Assembly (NCBI GenBank): GCA_035636195.1
Contig: DASPZP010000024.1
Span: forward strand, 1 to 14,510
Origin: Anaeromyxobacter_A sp035636195
Lineage (GTDB): Bacteria; Myxococcota; Myxococcia; Myxococcales; Anaeromyxobacteraceae
DNA length: 14,510 bases
Reading direction: 5' to 3'
Shown here: one piece after another, positions 6,833 through 13,882 of the stretch
Position numbering within the stretch: the first letter of the stretch is position 1
Layout of the letters: every line of letters begins with the position of its first letter
The notes under the pieces: model-generated
What the model was told of the DNA's origin: nothing
What the model saw: the letters and a program-made list of their open reading frames with translations, nothing else
Database searches by the model: none
Made by a program: the position numbers and the translations under genes

Positions 6833-7963
6833 TCAGTTCACGAACCGCCGCATGGCGACGTTGTTGAGGAGCCCGATCCCGATGAGGACGGCCAGCACCG
6901 AGGACCCTCCGTAGCTCATGAGCGGCAGGGTCACTCCGACGACCGGCATGACCCCGATCACCATGCCCATGTTGATGAAGGCGTGCCAGAAGAGCATGGA
7001 CGTCACCCCGACCGCCAGGAAGTGGCCGAAGCGGTCGCGCGCGTTGCCCGCGATGCCGAGCCCCGAGACGATCACCGCGTAGTACAGCGCGAGGAGCAGG
7101 AGACAGCCCACGAAGCCGTGCTCCTCCGCCCACACCGAGAAGATGAAGTCGGTGTGCTGCTCGGGCAGGAACGAGAGCAGGGTCTGCGTGCCCTGTCCCC
7201 AACCCTTGCCGAGGCCCTGCCCCGAACCGACCGCGATCATCGACTGGGACGCGTGGTAGCCCGCCCCGAGCACGTCACCCTCCGGGTCGAGGAAGGTCTC
7301 GACGCGCTTCTTCTGGTACGGCTTCAGATGCGGGTACGCGAAGACGGCGCCCACCACCACCACCAGCACCACCGCCAGCAGCGTCTTCCAGCGGACCTTG
7401 GCGAAGAGGATCATGGTGGCGCCCACCGACACCACGATGAGCGCGGTACCGAGGTCGGGCTGCTTCAAGACCAGCAGCGCCGGCACGAAGGTGATGAGCG
7501 CCGGCACGATCAGGCCGAAGAGGCCGTAGCCGTCCTTCCGCTTCCCCGCGTCCATGTGGAACCAGCGCGCCAGCGCCAGCGCCACCGCGATCTTGGCCAG
7601 CTCGGACGGCTGCAGGTTGACCGGCCCGACGGTGAGCCAGCGGCGCGCGCCCATGACGACGCGCCCCTTCAGCGCGGTGGCGACGAGCAGCAGTAGGACG
7701 ATCGCGTAGAAGACGTAGGCGCCGCGCATGAAGCGCCGGTAGTCCACCAGGCCGACGGCGAGCGCCACGCCGGCCCCGACGCCCATCCAGGAGAGCTGTG
7801 AGATCCAGACCGGGGCGTGGGCGCTGCGCGCTGCGGACGCGAGGTTCCACACCCCGATGGCGGCGATGCCCGCCACCAGCAGCGCGACGTGCCAAGGGTA
7901 GTGCGCGAAATCGCGGCGCTGCGAGGGAAGCCCCGCGCGGGGGAGCGACATGTCAAGCGCCAC
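6833..7963 (-). CDS. rodA: RodA, SEDS-family peptidoglycan glycosyltransferase of the elongasome
   Basis: This membrane enzyme polymerises lipid II into glycan strands during side-wall growth, together with PBP2. The 376-residue protein has about ten membrane helices. Family motifs are WLTVGPVNLQPSELAKIA, LVLKQPDLGTALIV and PEQHTDFIFSVWAEE, where Asp272 matches the catalytic Asp of RodA/FtsW proteins. Near the C-terminus, GVTLPLMSYGGSSVLA is the SEDS signature. The start is the GTG at 7963, which has AAGGAG 6 nt upstream. This gives an 11-nt overlap with the end of mrdA; an ATG four codons later has no ribosome-binding site. Overlap with its partner PBP2 implies coupled, balanced synthesis. 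It ends the mreC-mreD-mrdA-rodA operon. Confidence 0.96.
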   Translation of the reverse strand: MALDMSLPRAGLPSQRRDFAHYPWHVALLVAGIAAIGVWNLASAARSAHAPVWISQLSWMGVGAGVALAVGLVDYRRFMRGAYVFYAIVLLLLVATALKGRVVMGARRWLTVGPVNLQPSELAKIAVALALARWFHMDAGKRKDGYGLFGLIVPALITFVPALLVLKQPDLGTALIVVSVGATMILFAKVRWKTLLAVVLVVVVGAVFAYPHLKPYQKKRVETFLDPEGDVLGAGYHASQSMIAVGSGQGLGKGWGQGTQTLLSFLPEQHTDFIFSVWAEEHGFVGCLLLLALYYAVIVSGLGIAGNARDRFGHFLAVGVTSMLFWHAFINMGMVIGVMPVVGVTLPLMSYGGSSVLAVLIGIGLLNNVAMRRFVN

Positions 7964-10022
7964 GCTTCGCTCCTTGCAGCGCGGCCGGGACCACCGCGGG
8001 CACGTCGGACGCGGGCGGGGGCGCGCGGCGCTCGCCCGGCACGCGGAGGCCAGGGGGCGGCGGGGGGCCGAACGGCGCGCCCGCGCGCTCCAGCGCGTCC
8101 TGGCGCTTCAGCTGGAAGTAGTAGCGGATGAGCGCCGCCGCCGTGGGGGCCGCGTTCGAGGCGCCGAAGCCGGAGTGCTCGTTCAGCACCACCACCACGA
8201 TCTCGGGATCGTCCGCCGGCGCGAAGGACGCGAACCAGGCGTGGTCGCGCTCGAAGTAGCCCACCTGCGCGGCCTTGAGCCGCTTCGCGCCGAGCTTGAC
8301 CACCTGGGCGGTGCCCGTCTTGCCAGCCGCCAGGAGCGGCTCCCCGTCGACCAGGAAGTCCTTGAGGCGCGTGCCGTAGGCCGTGCCGTAGGGCTGGTTC
8401 ACCGCCGCCTCGAGACCCTTCATCACCTGTTCGCGCGTCTCCTTCTTGATCGGGATTTGCTGCCTCACCACCGGCCCGAACTCCTGGACCGTCTCGCCGC
8501 TCGGATCCTCGATCCGCTGCACGACCTGCGGCTTCCACACCTTGCCCGTGGCGAGGGCGCCATACAGCACGAGCTGCTGCATGGGCGTCACGTTCACGTC
8601 GCCTTGCCCGATGGCGATGTTGAGCGCCATCCCGCGCTGGTAGCCGCCCGCGACCCGGCGGTCATGCCAGGCCTCGTCCGGCATGACCCCCGAGATCTCG
8701 CCCCCCAGGTCGAAGCCGGTCGGGCTGCCGAGGCCGAGCATGTGCCCCCACTTGGCGATGGCGTCGGTGCCGAGGCGATCGCCGAGCGCGTAGTAGAAGA
8801 CGTCGCAGGAGGCGCCGAGCGCGTGCTCGAGGTCCACGTTTCCGTGGCCAGTCTCCTTGTCGCAGCGCCAGCGGTGCCGGCCGAGCGAGTAGTGGCCGGG
8901 GCAGAAGATGGTCCCGCCCGGCTTGAGCGCGCCCTCCTCCAGCGCCGCGACGGAGGTCACCACCTTGAAGGTCGAGCCCGGGTGGTAGTGCTCCTGGATG
9001 GCGCGGAAGAGCTCGGGGCGCAGCGGGTCGTCCCGGATCGCCTTCAGCTCGGCGCGGCTGATGCGGCCGGCGAGCTTGTTGGGATCGGGCGAGGGCCGAT
9101 CGACGAGCGCGAGCAAGAAACCGGTCTTCGCGTCCAAGGCGAGGACCGAGCCGGCGGTCGCAGGGAAGAACTTCTCGGCGAACTCCTGCAGGCGCCAGTC
9201 GAGCGACAGCACCAGGTTCTGACCAGGTCGCGACGCCTCGAAGCGCTGGTCCTCCGGGATGAGCTCCTCGAGATCGCCGCCCTTGGCGTTGCCCTTCGCG
9301 TCCACCACCACCCGGCGCCGGCCATCGACGCCGCGCAGGCGCTGCTCCCAGCGGCGCTCGAGCCCGCGGCGGCCGACGTAGTCGCCGAGCTGGTAGAGGA
9401 GCTCGCCCTCCCCGCGCTCCTCGATGTCGGCGTTGGCCTTCTTGAGCTCGTCGGCGCCGATCTCGTTCATGTAGCCGAAGAGGTGTCCGGCCCACGCGCC
9501 GTAGCGGTAGCTCCGGTGCGGGGCGGGGATGACGTCGACGCCGGAGAGCGCCCCCGGGACGCGATTCGCCTCGACGATGTCGAGCTCCTCGCGGGCGATG
9601 TCCACCTTGACCGTGAAGGGCCGGAAGCGCTCCAGGCCGCGCGAGACGCGCAGCCGCTCCGCGGCGCGATCGCGCTCCTCGTCGGAGAGCGAGAGCAGCG
9701 TGCGGAGCCGGGCCAGGATCTCGGGGCACTGCTTCCCGCAGAAGTACGGCGTGAGCGTGACGTCGTAGGACGGGCGCGAGTCGACCAGCACGCGGTGGTT
9801 GCGATCGAGGATGAAGCCGCGGTCGGCGGGGACGCGCAGCTCCTTCACGAAGTTCTCGTCGGCGCGCTCCTTGTACTCGTCGCCGCGGAGCACCTGCAGC
9901 TGATAGAGGCGCACGGTGAGGACGAGGAAGGCGAGCGAGACCACCACCGTCATGATGGCGGTTCGGGGCCGGAGCTCGTTCTGCGCCGTGCCGGGCGCGG
10001 TGGCGGTTGGGACGCGGACCAT
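7953..10022 (-). CDS. mrdA: Penicillin-binding protein 2 (peptidoglycan D,D-transpeptidase)
   Basis: A class B PBP that cross-links peptidoglycan during elongation in complex with RodA. The 689-residue protein has one N-terminal membrane anchor (about 23-41). A pedestal domain follows, starting at the RVPADRGFILDRN motif. The transpeptidase domain shows all three active-site motifs: STFK with nucleophile Ser350, SCD at 405-407, and KTGT at 568-571. A pair of cysteines brackets residues between TIFCPGHYSLGR and WRCDKETGHG; this is a recurrent feature of some PBP2s and a possible periplasmic disulfide. The C-terminus is a Pro/Ala-rich tail of about 55 residues, longer than usual. The ATG at 10022 has no clear Shine-Dalgarno, but a mini-ORF stops 6 nt upstream, so translation may be by reinitiation. 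Met24, just before the anchor, is an alternative start. Confidence 0.96.
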   Translation of the reverse strand: MVRVPTATAPGTAQNELRPRTAIMTVVVSLAFLVLTVRLYQLQVLRGDEYKERADENFVKELRVPADRGFILDRNHRVLVDSRPSYDVTLTPYFCGKQCPEILARLRTLLSLSDEERDRAAERLRVSRGLERFRPFTVKVDIAREELDIVEANRVPGALSGVDVIPAPHRSYRYGAWAGHLFGYMNEIGADELKKANADIEERGEGELLYQLGDYVGRRGLERRWEQRLRGVDGRRRVVVDAKGNAKGGDLEELIPEDQRFEASRPGQNLVLSLDWRLQEFAEKFFPATAGSVLALDAKTGFLLALVDRPSPDPNKLAGRISRAELKAIRDDPLRPELFRAIQEHYHPGSTFKVVTSVAALEEGALKPGGTIFCPGHYSLGRHRWRCDKETGHGNVDLEHALGASCDVFYYALGDRLGTDAIAKWGHMLGLGSPTGFDLGGEISGVMPDEAWHDRRVAGGYQRGMALNIAIGQGDVNVTPMQQLVLYGALATGKVWKPQVVQRIEDPSGETVQEFGPVVRQQIPIKKETREQVMKGLEAAVNQPYGTAYGTRLKDFLVDGEPLLAAGKTGTAQVVKLGAKRLKAAQVGYFERDHAWFASFAPADDPEIVVVVLNEHSGFGASNAAPTAAALIRYYFQLKRQDALERAGAPFGPPPPPGLRVPGERRAPPPASDVPAVVPAALQGAKRGA

Positions 10023-10028
10023 GTCGGA

Positions 10029-10109
10029 TCAGGGCGTACGTGCGGGAAAGGCCGGTGCGCTCGGGGAACACCCGGTGAGCGCGCCTGATTCTCCGCCGAC
10101 CTCGTTCAT
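10029..10109 (-). CDS. 27-codon mini-ORF bridging mreD and mrdA (putative coupling ORF)
   Basis: The ATG at 10109 overlaps the mreD stop as ATGA. The frame runs MNEVGGESGALTG... for 26 residues and its TGA ends 6 nt before the mrdA ATG. It fills nearly the whole 83-nt gap, in the same frame as mrdA. The product has no recognisable feature. mrdA lacks a clear ribosome-binding site, so ribosomes leaving mreD could traverse this ORF and reinitiate at mrdA. It could also be chance: three stop-containing codon types are rare at this GC content. Confidence 0.35.
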   Translation of the reverse strand: MNEVGGESGALTGCSPSAPAFPARTP

Positions 10110-10624
10110 CGCAAGAGCCCCGAGAGCCCCGGCTCCTCGCGCGCGAAGAGTCCATCCAGCCGACGCATCCCGAGCAGGATGAGCGGTGAGAGCGCACCGG
10201 TGAGGAACGCCTCGATGGCCATCCGGCCCAGGAGCGCGAAGCCCGGCGCGCTCTCGGCGGGCGAGACGGCGCGGGTGAGGAGCAGCGCCCCCACCCCGCA
10301 GAAAAACGTCCCCACCCCCGAGAGGATGGCGAAGCCGGTCTTGCCGTGGATGGAGAGCGCCGCCACCGCCAGGCGGCTGACGAGGAAGAGCGCGACGGCG
10401 AGGAACGTCATGAGGCCCTTGGGTCCGCCCGCCATGAGGTCCGCCACGTAGCCGACCGCCGCCGCGCCGAGCGCGCCGTCCACGTTGCCGGCGTGCAGGG
10501 ACAAGTAAACGACGACCGGCAGCGCGAGCGAGAGGGAGAAGGCCCCGCCGCCGACGTAACGCAGGAGCGCGGCCTGCACGGCCACCAGCACGAGGGCGGC
10601 CGCGAAGGCGAGGGCCGGCCTCAC
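10106..10624 (-). CDS. mreD: Rod shape-determining protein MreD
   Basis: A 172-residue integral membrane protein of the elongasome that links MreC to RodA/PBP2. It has five to six hydrophobic helices, a typical length, and the family-like segment GYVADLMAGGPKGLMTFLAVALFLVSRL in the centre. Sequence conservation in MreD is low; position between mreC and mrdA is the main support along with topology. The GTG start at 10624 overlaps the mreC stop as GTGA, so the two are translationally coupled. The C-terminus is a short Arg/Glu-containing cytoplasmic tail. Confidence 0.92.
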   Translation of the reverse strand: MRPALAFAAALVLVAVQAALLRYVGGGAFSLSLALPVVVYLSLHAGNVDGALGAAAVGYVADLMAGGPKGLMTFLAVALFLVSRLAVAALSIHGKTGFAILSGVGTFFCGVGALLLTRAVSPAESAPGFALLGRMAIEAFLTGALSPLILLGMRRLDGLFAREEPGLSGLLR

Positions 10625-11523
10625 GGCTTCGTCCCCGCCGCCGCGACCCCGGCGGGAGCGGCCGGGGCGGTCGCCTGGCTTTGCTCGCTGCCGCCCACGC
10701 TCGTCGCGGTCAAGACCAGCACCTCCTCCAGCTTGGTCAGGTCGACGATGGGCGCCACGTCGGCGCGCTGGTAGAGGCCTTGTCCGCTGCGCTTCAGTCC
10801 GGACAGCTTGCCCACCGGCAGCCCGCGCGGGAAGACGCCATCGGTGCCGGAGGTGAGGAGCAGATCGCCCTCCTGCATGTCATCGGAGCGGAGCGCGTAC
10901 TCGAGCCGGCACAGATCCGGCGAGCCGGTGCCGCGCACGTTGGCGCGGGCGCGCGAGCGGTCGACGCGGACCGCGATCGAGCTGTTTCGATCCGAGAGGA
11001 GCAGCACGTCGGCCGTACCGCCGGTGAGGGCGTGGACGCGCCCCACCACCCCCTGGGCCACCACCACCGGCATCATCAACCCGACGCCGTGCCCGGCGCC
11101 GCGGTCGATGGTGACGAGCTGCAGCCCCTTCGGGTCGAGCCGCACGCCGATGACGCGCGCGCCGACCACCTGCCGGCCGGGCACCTCCTGCGCGAAGGCG
11201 AGCAGTCGCCGGAGCCGCTCGTTCTCGTCGCGGGTCCGGACGAGGTCGAGCTGGTCGAGCCGCAAGACATCGAGCTCGTGCTTCAGGGCGGCCGCTCGCT
11301 CGTGCGCGTGGCGCAGCGCGATGTACCCGCTCCATCCGTTCATCACGCCGGTGACCGCCCAGCCGATGCCCTTCTCGATGGGGCCGGTCAAGCCCATGAT
11401 GACCCGATCGAGGCGTGATCGCTCGCTGGGATGCTTGGCGTGGGCGAAGTAAACCCCCAGCGGCAGGACGAGCAGGAGGGCGACGAGGATGAGCTCGCGG
11501 TAGCGCTTCAGCAGTCCGACCAC
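10621..11523 (-). CDS. mreC: Rod shape-determining protein MreC
   Basis: A periplasmic scaffold of the elongasome, anchored in the inner membrane, which activates PBP2. The 300-residue protein has a short basic N-terminus, one membrane helix (about 10-29), a coiled coil (about 66-115, including HERAAALKHELDVLRLDQ) and the beta-rich MreC core. The core is recognisable from ARVIGVRLDPKGLQLVTIDRG, GVVGRVHALTGGTADVLLLSDRNSSIAVRV and GDLLLTSGTDGVFPRGLPVGKL. The last 30 residues are Ala/Pro-rich. The GTG start has GGGAG 5 nt upstream. It is the first gene of the operon; mreB, normally directly upstream, is replaced here by a divergent parvulin gene. A strong promoter candidate lies 52 bp upstream. 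Confidence 0.96.
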   Translation of the reverse strand: MVGLLKRYRELILVALLLVLPLGVYFAHAKHPSERSRLDRVIMGLTGPIEKGIGWAVTGVMNGWSGYIALRHAHERAAALKHELDVLRLDQLDLVRTRDENERLRRLLAFAQEVPGRQVVGARVIGVRLDPKGLQLVTIDRGAGHGVGLMMPVVVAQGVVGRVHALTGGTADVLLLSDRNSSIAVRVDRSRARANVRGTGSPDLCRLEYALRSDDMQEGDLLLTSGTDGVFPRGLPVGKLSGLKRSGQGLYQRADVAPIVDLTKLEEVLVLTATSVGGSEQSQATAPAAPAGVAAAGTKP

Positions 11524-11570
11524 ACCGTCTCCCGGCAGAGGCGGCCCGCCCCCCGCAGTTCCAAAAACCC

Positions 11571-11598
11571 TTGCATTTTAGCCTATCTCGACTAGGGT
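11571..11598 (+). promoter_or_regulatory. Candidate sigma-70 promoter of the parvulin gene
   Basis: TTGCAT (11571-11576) and TAGGGT (11593-11598) are spaced by 16 bp. A start near 11605 would give a leader of about 59 nt. Each box matches three of six consensus positions, weaker than the opposing promoter. The outer edges, TTGCA (11571-11575) and TGCAA (11598-11602), form an inverted repeat, so the two promoters nearly mirror each other. Confidence 0.5.
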
Positions 11599-11602
11599 GC
11601 AA
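11575..11602 (-). promoter_or_regulatory. Candidate sigma-70 promoter of the mreCD-mrdA-rodA operon
   Basis: On the reverse strand, TTGCAC (11602-11597) and TAAAAT (11580-11575, five of six to the -10 consensus) are spaced by 16 bp. The predicted start near 11568 gives a 5' leader of about 45 nt before mreC. This AT-rich patch stands out in a very GC-rich background. It shares its DNA with the opposing promoter at 11571-11598. Confidence 0.6.
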
Positions 11603-11663
11603 CCCTCTCAGAGCGGCCGCCGGAGACGGCGTCGCCGCCTTCAACAATTCGGAGCGCCGTTCC

Positions 11664-13268
11664 ATGCTCGACACCCTGAGGGCGAACTCCCGCAGCGTCC
11701 TCACCTACGTCCTGTTCGGCATCATCATCATCGTCTTCGTGGTCTCCTTCGGGCCTGGCTCGAAGGGGTGCAGCGGAGGTGCCGGGCCCTCGGAGAGCTG
11801 GGCTGCCAAGGTCAACGGGGCGACCGTTGGCCCGGCCGAATTTGACCAACAGTATGGACAGCTGCTGCGCATGTACCAGCAGCAAGGCTCCCCCGAGCTG
11901 AACGTCCTCCTGCAGGCACAGCTACGCCGGATGGCCATGGACCAGCTCGTCCAGCGCCAGCTGGTGGAGCAGGAGGCGAAGAAGCAGGGCCTCGTGGTCA
12001 CCGACGAGGAGGTGGCTGCCGCCATCAAGGCCCTGCCCGCCTTCCAGGGCGAGGGCCGCTTCGACATGGAGCTCTACAAGCGCACCGTCACGAACGCCTA
12101 CGGCTCCCCGGGCAAGTTCGAGGACCGGATGCGGAGCGACCTGGCCTTCCAGAAGATGCTCGCGCTCGTGCGCCAGACGGCGAAGGTCACCGAGGACGAG
12201 GTGAAGGACGCCTGGATGGCGGACAACGACCGCCTCGCGCTCGAGTACGCCCGCTTCCCGGTGGGGCTGGCACGCATGGAGGTGAAGGTCTCCGACGCCC
12301 AGGTGAAGGAGTTCGCCGCCGCCCAGGCGCCGCGCATCGAGCAGTATTTCAAGGACCACCAGGCGCGCTTCGACCGGCCCCAGCGCATGCGCGCCCGGCA
12401 CATCCTGGTACAGGCCGCGGAGGAGGCGCCCGCGGCGCAGCAGGACGCTGCCCGACAGAAGATCGAGGCCGCCCTGGCACGCGTCCAGAAGGGCGAGGAC
12501 TTCGCCAAGGTGGCGTCCGAGGTCTCGGAGGATCCCGGCTCGAAGACGCGCGGCGGCGACCTCGGCTTCTTCGGCCCGGGCGTGATGGCGAAGGCCTTCG
12601 AGGACGCGGCCTCCAAGCTCAAGCCGGGCGAGGTGTCGCCGCCGGTCAAGACGGGCTTCGGCTGGCACATCATCAAGCTGGAGGAGGTCCTGCTGGCGAA
12701 GAAGTCGTCGCTCGACGAGGCGCGCCCGGAGATCGCGCGCGAGCTTCTCGAGGTCGAGCGAGCGAAGGCGCTCGCCACCCAGCGCGCGGAGGAGGCGCTC
12801 CGCAAGCTCCAGACCGGCAAGGGCCTCGCCGAGGTCCTCCCGCCCTCCACCGACGCGAAGGCGAAGAAGCCTGTTCAGGCCTCGCTCAAGCTCGGCGGCC
12901 AGCCCGTGATCGCGGAGGAGACCGGCCCGTTCGCGGCGTCGAGCGCGCCGAACGTGCCGAAGCTCGGCCCGGCACCCGAGCTGCTCGCCGACGCCGTCCG
13001 CGCGAGCGCGGGACAGGTGCTGCCGAAGGTCTATGCGCTCGCCGGTGGCGAGGTGCTGCTGGTGGCGCGGGTGAAGGAGCGCCAGCGCGCCGAGCCGGCC
13101 AAGTTCGTGGAGCGCAAGGGCGAGGTGGAGACACGGCTCCGCATGCGCCGCGAGTCCGAGTTGGAGCGCGGCTGGGTCGACGCGCTGCGGAAGCGCTCGA
13201 AGGTCCAGACCAACGAGGCGTTCGTGCAGGGCGTCGCCCGGCGCGGCCCGTCGCAGCTCGAGGACTGA
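11664..13268 (+). CDS. PpiD/SurA-like membrane-anchored peptidyl-prolyl isomerase
   Basis: A 534-residue periplasmic folding factor. The N-terminus MLDTLRANSRSVLTYVLFGI plus a further Ile/Val run to about residue 29 forms a signal anchor very like that of PpiD. A SurA/PpiD-type helical chaperone region follows (about 40-240), with an NGATVGPAEFDQQY opening. One parvulin domain covers about 244-340, with conserved RARHILVQA (His246), GGDLGFFGPGVM and GFGWHIIKLEEV (His335). The remaining C-terminus (340-534) is Lys/Ala-rich with helical segments. I chose the ATG at 11664 because the anchor begins there and GGAG lies 9 nt upstream; an upstream ATG would add 31 residues encoded by the promoter region. 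Such proteins assist folding at the periplasmic face of the inner membrane. It is divergent from mreC, and its promoter overlaps that of the mre operon. Confidence 0.92.
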   Translation: MLDTLRANSRSVLTYVLFGIIIIVFVVSFGPGSKGCSGGAGPSESWAAKVNGATVGPAEFDQQYGQLLRMYQQQGSPELNVLLQAQLRRMAMDQLVQRQLVEQEAKKQGLVVTDEEVAAAIKALPAFQGEGRFDMELYKRTVTNAYGSPGKFEDRMRSDLAFQKMLALVRQTAKVTEDEVKDAWMADNDRLALEYARFPVGLARMEVKVSDAQVKEFAAAQAPRIEQYFKDHQARFDRPQRMRARHILVQAAEEAPAAQQDAARQKIEAALARVQKGEDFAKVASEVSEDPGSKTRGGDLGFFGPGVMAKAFEDAASKLKPGEVSPPVKTGFGWHIIKLEEVLLAKKSSLDEARPEIARELLEVERAKALATQRAEEALRKLQTGKGLAEVLPPSTDAKAKKPVQASLKLGGQPVIAEETGPFAASSAPNVPKLGPAPELLADAVRASAGQVLPKVYALAGGEVLLVARVKERQRAEPAKFVERKGEVETRLRMRRESELERGWVDALRKRSKVQTNEAFVQGVARRGPSQLED

Positions 13269-13270
13269 GA

Positions 13271-13296
13271 GCCTGTGAAGAAGTCCCCTCACAGGC
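13271..13296 (+). terminator. Hairpin after the parvulin gene
   Basis: GCCTGTGA (13271-13278) and TCACAGGC (13289-13296) are perfect 8-bp arms around a 10-nt loop, 2 nt after the parvulin stop and 16 nt before maf. There is no T-run. It may act as a partial terminator, attenuator or mRNA 3'-end stabiliser between the parvulin and the maf-yggS pair. Confidence 0.45.
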
Positions 13297-13312
13297 GCTG
13301 AGCCGGGCCGGG

Positions 13313-13882
13313 ATGGATCTCACGCTCGCCTCCCAGAGCCCGCGCCGGCGCGAGCTGCTGGCGCAGCTCGGGTTCACGTTCGAGGTGCGCCCGGCCCGTA
13401 CCGATGAGACGCCGCGACCAGCCGAGGACGCCCGCGCCTATGTCCTGCGGGTGGCGCAGGAGAAGGCGCGCGCGGTCGAGGCGACCGGGGTCGTGCTCGG
13501 CGCCGATACGGCGGTGGTGCTCGATGGCCGCATCCTCGGCAAGCCGGGTGACGCTGCCGAGGCGGCCGCCATGCTGCGCGCGCTCTCCGGCCGCGACCAT
13601 CAGGTGTTGACCGCCGTCTGCGCCCGCGGCGCTGACGGCCAGGAAGCGATCGTCGTGTCGAGCGCTGTCGAGCTGGCGCCGCTCTCGGAGCGCCAGATCG
13701 CCTGGTATGTCGCGAGCGGCGAGCCGTTCGACAAGGCGGGCGGCTACGCCGTGCAAGGGCTCGCCGGCGCCTTCGTGGCCGCCGTGCGCGGGAGCGTCTC
13801 GAACGTGGTGGGGCTGCCGCTCGCGGAGACGGTCGCGCTCCTGGGGCGCTTCGGGATCCGGCTGCCCTGGGAGCGGGAGTGA
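13313..13882 (+). CDS. maf: Maf family nucleoside triphosphate pyrophosphatase (dTTP/UTP type)
   Basis: This cytoplasmic enzyme hydrolyses non-canonical or excess nucleoside triphosphates to monophosphates and is linked to septum control when overproduced. The 189-residue length is standard. Motifs are ASQSPRRRELL (6-16, phosphate binding), GADTAVVLDG (63-72) with the probable catalytic Asp65, GKPGD, and DKAGGYAVQG (140-149). The Gln in the last motif resembles the YhdE/dTTP-UTP branch rather than the m7GTP (YceF) branch, whose members usually carry Glu there. The ATG at 13313 has only a weak G-rich upstream element. The stop overlaps the yggS GTG start as GTGA, so the two are co-translated. 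Confidence 0.95.
   Translation: MDLTLASQSPRRRELLAQLGFTFEVRPARTDETPRPAEDARAYVLRVAQEKARAVEATGVVLGADTAVVLDGRILGKPGDAAEAAAMLRALSGRDHQVLTAVCARGADGQEAIVVSSAVELAPLSERQIAWYVASGEPFDKAGGYAVQGLAGAFVAAVRGSVSNVVGLPLAETVALLGRFGIRLPWERE

Noticed and set aside
7950..10088. A 712-codon open frame on the plus strand, antisense to mrdA.
   Set aside because: High-GC genomes leave long antisense frames open. It lacks family motifs, while the opposite strand encodes a PBP2 with all catalytic motifs.
11922..13292. A 456-codon open frame on the minus strand, antisense to the parvulin gene.
   Set aside because: Leu/Arg/His-rich composition typical of a shadow frame; the plus strand has a clear signal anchor and parvulin domain.
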